Shown: positions 31,409 to 36,582 of the stretch, one piece after another
Numbering within the stretch: the stretch's first letter is position 1
Layout: every line of letters starts with the position of its first letter
Assembly: GCF_030530965.1 (NCBI RefSeq)
Contig: NZ_JAUMTY010000015.1
Span: 1-36,582 of the forward strand
Direction of reading: 5' to 3'
Length of the DNA stretch: 36,582 nt
Source of the DNA: Corynebacterium sp.
GTDB lineage: Bacteria; Actinomycetota; Actinomycetes; Mycobacteriales; Mycobacteriaceae
Position numbers and translations under genes: made by a program
The notes under the pieces: model-generated
Database searches by the model: none
Told to the model about the DNA's origin: nothing
What the model saw: the letters and a program-made list of their open reading frames with translations, nothing else

Positions 31409-32659
31409 TTATTTATTAATCGATTCACAACGACGGGACATCCACCACGTCTGAACAATCGGAACTGCGGCAGCCAATGTCCAGCCGAGAATAATGTCGA
31501 AAACGTAGTGCTCAGCGAAGAAAACTAACGCAAATCCCATTGTTAGCGCGTAAATCAACGCGACACTTCCCCATTTCCACCGACGACGGCTGAAGAGAAA
31601 AGTAGCGAAATACATGGTTATTCCGGCATGCAATGACGGAATCGCCGAGACCAAATTCGACGACGCTTGTGCTTTAGCGAGCGGCCCTTCGCCCACGGGA
31701 ACTGGCTCCACGGGGCCTAAGGTCGGGCCATCAGCGCGTTCCTCACGTCGGGCACCGTCCTGAAAGTCTTTGACGCCCTCGGCCAGGCCGAAGGGGGCAA
31801 TTTGGCTCCATGCATGGGCGGTAAGGCGTTCAACCCAGGGCTCGGGAGAGTCGTTTTTGTTGTTAACTGGCCCCAAGATAGAGCCCTCACCAGCGTGTTC
31901 GGCGGAGAACATGCACGGTGTATGGGACGGTTGGTCGGCGACGTCGGCAGGGGTGCATCGCGCGGCCGCCCACGGAGGAGCCGCGGGAACAAAAACATAA
32001 ATTCCCAAACCAATAAATGAAACGGCGAGCAAACCAACAATGTAGCGTCGAAATTCCGCGCGCGACCGCAGCCATTCAATAAATGCCACCGTGTAGGGCA
32101 TGAAGAAATATGAGGAATACACGGCCATGAGAATGAATTCCCACCAGGGTGCGTGCGCATACCGCCAATGCTCCTGGAGCCACACATTCGGCAAGGTCCC
32201 ACCGAAGAGCCAGCGATCAACGTCGGGAGCCAAGTGCCACTGGACCGGGATCCCCATCCAACCGACGACGGTTTTGATGCCCCGGTATGCGAGCAGGAAG
32301 AGAATGAACGGGCCCCAGTCCACCAGGATGTAGGCCAGGTGGCTGTGGCCCAACGAGTAGATTGCGAAACCGACAAAAAGTAGTGGGATGAGGAACGATC
32401 CCACTTCCGACCAGCCAGCGAGCACGCCGATCGCACAGACCGCCACTGCCCATACGGCCATCCCCACGCGACGCGTCGTGACTAATTGGTCCTGTGAGAG
32501 GGACCGCAACCACGGAAGCCGATAGCGATACGTACCTTTGTCGGCGAACCGACGTCGGCAATGATCAGTCCATCGCTCCTTCACCGACCGATCACCGTCG
32601 GGTCGGTCCTGGCGGGCCTGATCATTTTTCTGGTCGGGGTAAATGTCAGTCGCTGTCAC
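31409..32659 (-). CDS. PAP2-superfamily membrane phosphatase/phosphotransferase
   Basis: This 416-residue polytopic protein carries the PAP2-type active-site motifs SAIPSLHAGITMYF and FAEHYVFDIILGW (SxxxSLHxG and HxxxD), as in inositol phosphotransferase-like members (PAP2_3) common in actinobacteria. It would act on lipid phosphates or transfer a phospho-head-group at the membrane. An outer loop of ~90 residues with Cys, Asp and Pro separates the helices before the active site. The start is a GTG at 32659 that overlaps the prsW stop as GTGA, with GGGAGG just upstream. The longer open frame to 32818 lies inside prsW and is not used. It is the last gene of the vanW-prsW-PAP2 unit. Confidence 0.82.
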   Translation of the reverse strand: MTATDIYPDQKNDQARQDRPDGDRSVKERWTDHCRRRFADKGTYRYRLPWLRSLSQDQLVTTRRVGMAVWAVAVCAIGVLAGWSEVGSFLIPLLFVGFAIYSLGHSHLAYILVDWGPFILFLLAYRGIKTVVGWMGIPVQWHLAPDVDRWLFGGTLPNVWLQEHWRYAHAPWWEFILMAVYSSYFFMPYTVAFIEWLRSRAEFRRYIVGLLAVSFIGLGIYVFVPAAPPWAAARCTPADVADQPSHTPCMFSAEHAGEGSILGPVNNKNDSPEPWVERLTAHAWSQIAPFGLAEGVKDFQDGARREERADGPTLGPVEPVPVGEGPLAKAQASSNLVSAIPSLHAGITMYFATFLFSRRRWKWGSVALIYALTMGFALVFFAEHYVFDIILGWTLAAAVPIVQTWWMSRRCESINK

Positions 32660-33516
32660 ACAACCTCCCACGGGGACGTCGGTTGTTGGCGAGACGTCGA
32701 CCGTGACCACACGATCAGTGATAGCAATCCGAGCACGCTGATGAAGACGACGCCGACGTGCAGGATCCACAAGGATGTTCCGTCCCACACAGCGTGCAAA
32801 ATGACCGCGGTCACCCACGCCCAGGCGAACACCCGTCGGCCGTTACTCGGTTTGGGCGTATCAGCGCAGCGCCACAATGCCCACACCGTGAACCCTGTCC
32901 ACGCCACGTGCCCGGCCGGAGACAACAGCCCACGCAACAGCAGGGTCGCGCTCACGGCATCTACATTCCCGCGTGTGGCAATCAGCGCGTTGAGGCCGTA
33001 TCCCATTGTTTCCAGCACGGCGAACCCTGCACCCGAGGCGACGCCCAATACAACGCCCATTCCTGCGGTTCGACGGCGTCCCCACAGGTAAATCACTCCG
33101 GGGACGATGAGCTTGGCCGTTTCCTCGATGACGGCCACGGCCAGCATGCCTAACCAGGGCATGCGGTGGAGAACGTCGAACTCCAGTGAACCTGCAGTGG
33201 TTGTGCCGACGATTCCGCCGAACACGGCGGTGAGCGCCACAAGCCCCTCGTGGCCGTGTACGCGCTGGTCGGCGGCGTAAGCAACGAAGAGCACAGCGAG
33301 CGGAACCGTGACCGCACCGATGAGGAGCAGCGTCGGAAAGAGATTGAGATTATCCGTCCGAACCATGACGCGCATCACGACGGAATAGGCAATAACGCCG
33401 ACGACGAGGGTCACCAGCCCCCACCCGACGCCTCGGCGGCGGGACGATCCCGAGGGGCTACTAACACCGCCCGAATACGGGCCTCCGGAATACGGACCGG
33501 GGGAAGAAAAGCTCAC
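32656..33516 (-). CDS. PrsW-family intramembrane metalloprotease
   Basis: This 286-residue protein has a short Ser/Gly-rich N-terminus and about eight membrane helices. The diagnostic motifs are AVAVIEETAKLIVPG (EExxK), GAGFAVLETMGYGLNAL (FxxxE) and two histidine motifs, GHVAWTGF and LHAVWDGTSLW, which together form the zinc site of PrsW-type proteases. Known PrsW cleaves anti-sigma factor RsiW in Bacillus; the target here is unknown. The GTG start at 33516 has GAGAGG 6 nt upstream. It lies 10 bp after vanW and overlaps the PAP2 gene by 4 bp, so co-transcription is very likely. Confidence 0.9.
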   Translation of the reverse strand: MSFSSPGPYSGGPYSGGVSSPSGSSRRRGVGWGLVTLVVGVIAYSVVMRVMVRTDNLNLFPTLLLIGAVTVPLAVLFVAYAADQRVHGHEGLVALTAVFGGIVGTTTAGSLEFDVLHRMPWLGMLAVAVIEETAKLIVPGVIYLWGRRRTAGMGVVLGVASGAGFAVLETMGYGLNALIATRGNVDAVSATLLLRGLLSPAGHVAWTGFTVWALWRCADTPKPSNGRRVFAWAWVTAVILHAVWDGTSLWILHVGVVFISVLGLLSLIVWSRSTSRQQPTSPWEVV

Positions 33517-33526
33517 AAGTACCTCT

Positions 33527-35254
33527 CTAAGAACAGGTTATTTTTGGCGACGGATCATATTTGGTTGTCGTTGTATTACGGGAAATTTCCTGCCCGGTGG
33601 ATAGCGACGTCACAACCCGCGTATCCGTCACAGTGAATCCCTGGGAACCCGATGATGGATGGCAATCAGGACCTGACAGTTGCTGTGACGATGGGCTCGT
33701 AAAGTTTGTTTTCTCCCCTTGAATAGAATCCACTTTCACCTGTGGAATGCCCTTAATCTGCACAGTAATGTCATCATCACCGGTGAATGCTTTAATCATC
33801 ACCGGCGTATCAAAAGGGTTTTTAAATTTTAAGTCAATAGCGCCTTCATAGACGGTGGCTTCCCGTCCCGCGGGGTATCGGGAAATGTAATAGCTATGGG
33901 GTGTGTGTGCCACATCGGTCATTCCCGCGAAATAGGTGGCGTTATAGAGTGTCGTAGCAAACTGGCTGATTCCCCCGCCAACGCCTTCATCCGAGTGGCC
34001 GTTTTTAATGATGCCTGCTTTCACGAATCCCTGCGCTTCCCCACGAGGGCCCGTGAACCCATTCAGACTAAACGTTTGACCTGGCGAAACGATGGCACCA
34101 TTCACCATTTCCGCCACGCGGCGAATGTTGACCCCGGAATCCGCCGCATATCCCCCCGTCGTGAATTCCCCCATCGTTTCGCGAAAATCGGCCTTTTCAG
34201 CGATCTCCGTGGTAAACGTCGCTTTATCGTCCGTGTAGGCGACGTCGTAGTCACGAACAGTGGTATTCGTCAATTTCCCTTGCAAATCATCGAGGGTTTT
34301 TGACCAGTTAATACTCACGCCATCTTGGCTAGGCGAGGTCACCGTGACCGAACCGTCGTCGCCAATAAGGACGTCCGCATCCTTCTTTGTTCGCTCGGTG
34401 GAACTTAATTGCGAGGAAAGAATGGACTTCGCGGCGCTGTCGTCGTAGTCGGCTGTGAAATGGTCACCATCGGCCCGGAAGGTGACGATTTGCCCCATAT
34501 CTTCTGGAGCAATAATTCCACTCACATCATCACGGCCCTTAAAAATTAACGGACCAGAGACAACTTTATTGAGAACATCCCGCTCGGCCTGCTTAACCGC
34601 TTTCTCACCGATCTCAGGCTCAACTTCTTCAGCCGGAATCTCCACAACGCGGGTGGTGTTCAACCAATGTTTAGACACATTCTCGGCCAGCTCATCATGG
34701 TTAATCTTTTGGCCAGTGACTGGGTCTTTAACATCGGCTTTACCGTCGGAACCAATAGAGAGTTCAGCGTTAACGGGCTCGCGGGTGAGTTCTTTATCGA
34801 CACGCTGGAGCGCATTGTCTAAGGAACCCTCATCAACATCGTTAACAATGCCGACTTCGCGGGTTTTCCAAAATGACTCAATGCGGGTCCACGGGTTCTT
34901 CGGTTGATGACCGGCATTCTCAATCGTCTGATCCCAATCCACCCGTAAACCGGACATCGTCGGATCAAGTGACGAGGTCATATCACCAGCATTGATAGAG
35001 ACAGGCTCGCGAACCTTATCTCCTAGTTCATTGCGGAGCATAGTATCCGCACTTGCTTTACTCATTCCACCAATGCCGACGCCACCAACCTTGACGCCAC
35101 GGGGAACTTGCCCCTGGCTCATCACTAAATCAGTGGCATATGCAATTCCCGCCATCAGCAACAGGAAAAGCAGAAAACCTAGTGACCACCAGGCAGCACG
35201 GTGATGTTTTCGTCCGGGGCCAACGGACGTACGCGCGTGTTTACTACTAGACAC
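33527..35254 (-). CDS. VanW family protein with peptidoglycan-binding-like domains
   Basis: This 575-residue protein has a basic, His-rich N-terminus, one membrane anchor at about 24-44 (WWSLGFLLFLLLMAGIAYA) and a large extracytoplasmic part. Two putative peptidoglycan-binding-4-like regions (about 60-170 and 215-330) precede the VanW domain at about 380-500, seen in GQTFSLNGFTGPRGEAQGFVKAG, GVGGGISQFATTLYNATYFAG and HSYYISRYPAGREATV. VanW domains occur in vancomycin-resistance clusters and many cell-wall proteins, but their activity is not established. The GTG start at 35254 has TAAGCT 7 nt upstream and no Shine-Dalgarno sequence. It is the first gene of an envelope unit with prsW and PAP2. 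Confidence 0.9.
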   Translation of the reverse strand: MSSSKHARTSVGPGRKHHRAAWWSLGFLLFLLLMAGIAYATDLVMSQGQVPRGVKVGGVGIGGMSKASADTMLRNELGDKVREPVSINAGDMTSSLDPTMSGLRVDWDQTIENAGHQPKNPWTRIESFWKTREVGIVNDVDEGSLDNALQRVDKELTREPVNAELSIGSDGKADVKDPVTGQKINHDELAENVSKHWLNTTRVVEIPAEEVEPEIGEKAVKQAERDVLNKVVSGPLIFKGRDDVSGIIAPEDMGQIVTFRADGDHFTADYDDSAAKSILSSQLSSTERTKKDADVLIGDDGSVTVTSPSQDGVSINWSKTLDDLQGKLTNTTVRDYDVAYTDDKATFTTEIAEKADFRETMGEFTTGGYAADSGVNIRRVAEMVNGAIVSPGQTFSLNGFTGPRGEAQGFVKAGIIKNGHSDEGVGGGISQFATTLYNATYFAGMTDVAHTPHSYYISRYPAGREATVYEGAIDLKFKNPFDTPVMIKAFTGDDDITVQIKGIPQVKVDSIQGEKTNFTSPSSQQLSGPDCHPSSGSQGFTVTDTRVVTSLSTGQEISRNTTTTKYDPSPKITCS

Positions 35255-35261
35255 AGCGATT

Positions 35262-35267
35262 AGCTTA
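35262..35267 (-). promoter_or_regulatory. -10-like TAAGCT of the vanW operon (leaderless)
   Basis: TAAGCT on the minus strand ends 7 nt before the GTG at 35254. The same arrangement is seen at 28921-28926 (TAAATT before udgA) and 29555-29560 (TAAACT before dcd). Confidence 0.45.
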
Positions 35268-35334
35268 TATGCACTAACCCCGTACCTAAACTAAGAGACC
35301 TACACTGGGACCGTATCTACCGAGAGGATTTCCA

Positions 35335-35877
35335 ATGTCTGACACCACTTCAGCTCACACAGAACCGACGAACCAAGCCCCCGACGCCAACAACGGAGGC
35401 CACAAAGACACCATGCTCATCGCCTACGACGGGTCCGTCGAAGCGAAGCGGGCACTGGAATATGCGGGCCGCTTCCTCAGCACCCCGCGCGCGTACATTT
35501 TGACGGCGTGGGAGCCGCTGCAGCACCAAGCTAACCGTGGCGTCGGCGCCTCCATGGCTGGCGCTATTTACCAGCCTGCCGACAACCCCGAGGACGGCGA
35601 CCCCGCCCACGCCGAAGCCCTCCAGACGTGCAAAGAAGGGGTACAGATCGCCCGCGAGAACGGGTTTGAGGCAGAACCGTTCTTGGTGGAGTCCGCCACC
35701 ACGATCTGGAGCGCCATCGTCGACGCCGCCGAAGAGTTGCACGCTGACGTCATCGTGTCCGGTACACGTGGCCTCACTGGGTTCAAGTCGCTCTTCCAGG
35801 CCAGCGTGTCAGATAACGTGTTGCGCCACTCCGGCAAGCCGGTGCTTATCGTTCCTCCGCTTCCTGACAGCAAGTAG
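35335..35877 (+). CDS. Universal stress protein (UspA family)
   Basis: This 180-residue single-domain protein has a disordered first ~25 residues, then the Usp fold. The first strand and nucleotide site are MLIAYDGSVEAKRALEYAGRFL. The ATP-binding loop near the end is SGTRGLTGFKSLFQASVSDNVLRHSGKPVLIVPP, matching the G-2x-G-9x-S/T-N type pattern closely enough to predict ATP binding. Such proteins help survival under starvation, low oxygen or other stress. GAGAGG precedes the ATG at 35335. It is divergent from vanW, with 80 bp between the starts. Confidence 0.93.
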   Translation: MSDTTSAHTEPTNQAPDANNGGHKDTMLIAYDGSVEAKRALEYAGRFLSTPRAYILTAWEPLQHQANRGVGASMAGAIYQPADNPEDGDPAHAEALQTCKEGVQIARENGFEAEPFLVESATTIWSAIVDAAEELHADVIVSGTRGLTGFKSLFQASVSDNVLRHSGKPVLIVPPLPDSK

Positions 35878-35921
35878 TCGCGATCCGGGGCACATCGCTG
35901 AGAACTCTGATACCCACCAAC

Positions 35922-35954
35922 GCCGGCCCGGTGCCGGCCCGGTGCCCGCCCTGT
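35922..35954. repeat. 11-bp GC-rich tandem repeat, three units
   Basis: Two exact copies of GCCGGCCCGGT are followed by a variant GCCCGCCCTGT. They lie between the universal stress gene and the DUF3068 gene. The GGCC content could fold into small hairpins, but no T-tract follows, so a terminator role is doubtful. Confidence 0.55.
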
Positions 35955-36038
35955 GCCCTGACGACTGGGACAAGAAGTAGACGCAGATCGTATCCCCCAC
36001 CTAGGGTTAGAACATCACACCGTCGATGAGGAGAGTCC

Positions 36039-36582
36039 GTGAATGCGAACGCGGGTGGCCGCAGCGTCTTGTCCAGACTTCCCGGTAGCGCATTCGGCGC
36101 ACGGCACCGCCGAGCTATCACCCGCAGCTCCTTATGCGCCGGCGCCATTTTGTTAGTCATTGCCATTGCCGCGCCGACGTTCATCGTCCCCTCGCTCAAG
36201 GAATTGCCGACAAACATCGATTACGACGTGTCCACGGCGCCAACCCGGGGGATCCTCATCGACTCGGCAGCATTTAAGGCCGGCCACCCCTCTGCGTCGC
36301 ACTCCTCAGACCCGGCCTGTGTCGGACAAGCCATGCCGACGCGCTGCTATATCGAAACAGATGTCCCACTGCGGGCGAGTGAAAAAGTGACGACGGCGTC
36401 GTCGTCGAAAAAAACGACAAAGCTTCGCGCAGTATCGACGCTCTACGCCGGCGACCTGAACACTCCGGAAAGGGAGAACGGTTCGGACGCGAAGGGCCAG
36501 GTAGACGCGGATAATAAGATCGGGTCGATCCACGATGAGGTCGTGCTGAACCGCCACACGGCATTCCCCTCGAAAAAGCCTC
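36039..36582 (+). CDS. DUF3068 (corynebacterial PorA-family) protein, partial at right edge
   Basis: The frame is open from a GTG at 36039 to the window end, giving 181 N-terminal residues. GAGGAG lies 6 nt before the GTG. The N-terminus is basic (ARHRRAITRSS), followed by one membrane anchor at about 35-55 (LCAGAILLVIAIAAPTFIV) and then the start of an outer domain with PSLKELPTNIDYDVSTAPTRGILID. The short Pro-rich junction after the anchor and the VSTLYAGDLN and DEVVLNRHT segments match the DUF3068 family, often labelled porin PorA-like in Corynebacterium and Mycobacterium relatives. Its function is not proven. The C-terminal part, which usually has a second anchor, is outside the window. 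Confidence 0.75.
   Translation, partial: MNANAGGRSVLSRLPGSAFGARHRRAITRSSLCAGAILLVIAIAAPTFIVPSLKELPTNIDYDVSTAPTRGILIDSAAFKAGHPSASHSSDPACVGQAMPTRCYIETDVPLRASEKVTTASSSKKTTKLRAVSTLYAGDLNTPERENGSDAKGQVDADNKIGSIHDEVVLNRHTAFPSKKP

Noticed and set aside
32660..32818. N-terminal extension of the PAP2 protein
   Set aside because: It lies inside prsW, is unlike a membrane protein N-terminus, and the GTG at 32659 has a good ribosome-binding site and stop-start overlap.
1..36582. CRISPR array, insertion sequence or prophage
   Set aside because: No regularly spaced identical repeats, transposase, integrase or phage gene could be seen.

Overview
The window is chromosomal DNA from a high-GC actinobacterium, almost certainly a Corynebacterium. 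The evidence is the dnaK-grpE and dnaJ-hspR chaperone loci with HspR (HAIR) operators and SigH-type promoters, the AlaT-like aminotransferase followed by a YibE/F protein, UDP-glucose dehydrogenase next to dCTP deaminase, and a DUF3068 (corynebacterial PorA-family) protein at the right edge. The species cannot be fixed from sequence reading alone. I see no insertion sequence, phage or CRISPR array.

Layout. 1-2803: the N-terminal part of an ABC ATPase cut by the left edge, a small membrane protein, a nitrilase-family amidohydrolase and a divergent TSUP (TauE/SafE) exporter. 2804-4926: an intergenic pair of perfect DnaA boxes, then a two-gene module made of a small helical protein and a DUF1023 alpha/beta hydrolase, reminiscent of type VII secretion cargo. 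5055-12132: two large metabolic enzymes, bifunctional PutA (proline to glutamate) and biotin-dependent pyruvate carboxylase.

12191-20378 is the heat-shock region, all on the minus strand. dnaK-grpE form one unit. An orphan PTS EIIC-like permease lies between it and a second unit, dnaJ-hspR-flavohaemoglobin-like. Each chaperone unit has its own GGAAT-N18-GTT promoter and HAIR-like operator(s), so the split regulon probably stays co-regulated. The 770-bp gap upstream of dnaJ holds six copies of an unexplained ~23-bp motif in direct and inverted orientation.

20845-24491 carries small stress or envelope genes: DUF488, an uncharacterised membrane protein, GlsB/YeaQ, and a long disordered membrane-anchored protein with a four-cysteine outer domain. 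24554-29547 holds the aminotransferase, YibE/F, UDP-glucose dehydrogenase and dCTP deaminase. A tRNA-Gly(CCC) gene follows at 29745-29818. 29884-35254 holds an aromatic-acid-type MFS transporter and an envelope operon vanW-prsW-PAP2. The window ends with a universal stress protein and the start of a DUF3068 gene.

A recurring feature is that six genes (nitrilase, TSUP, aminotransferase, UDP-glucose dehydrogenase, dcd, vanW) have a -10-like hexamer 6-7 nt before the start codon and no Shine-Dalgarno sequence, which suggests leaderless mRNAs. Best candidates for new biology are the six-copy repeat array at 15733-15968, the DnaA-box/hydrolase module at 2893-4926, and the degenerate flavohaemoglobin encoded with hspR.
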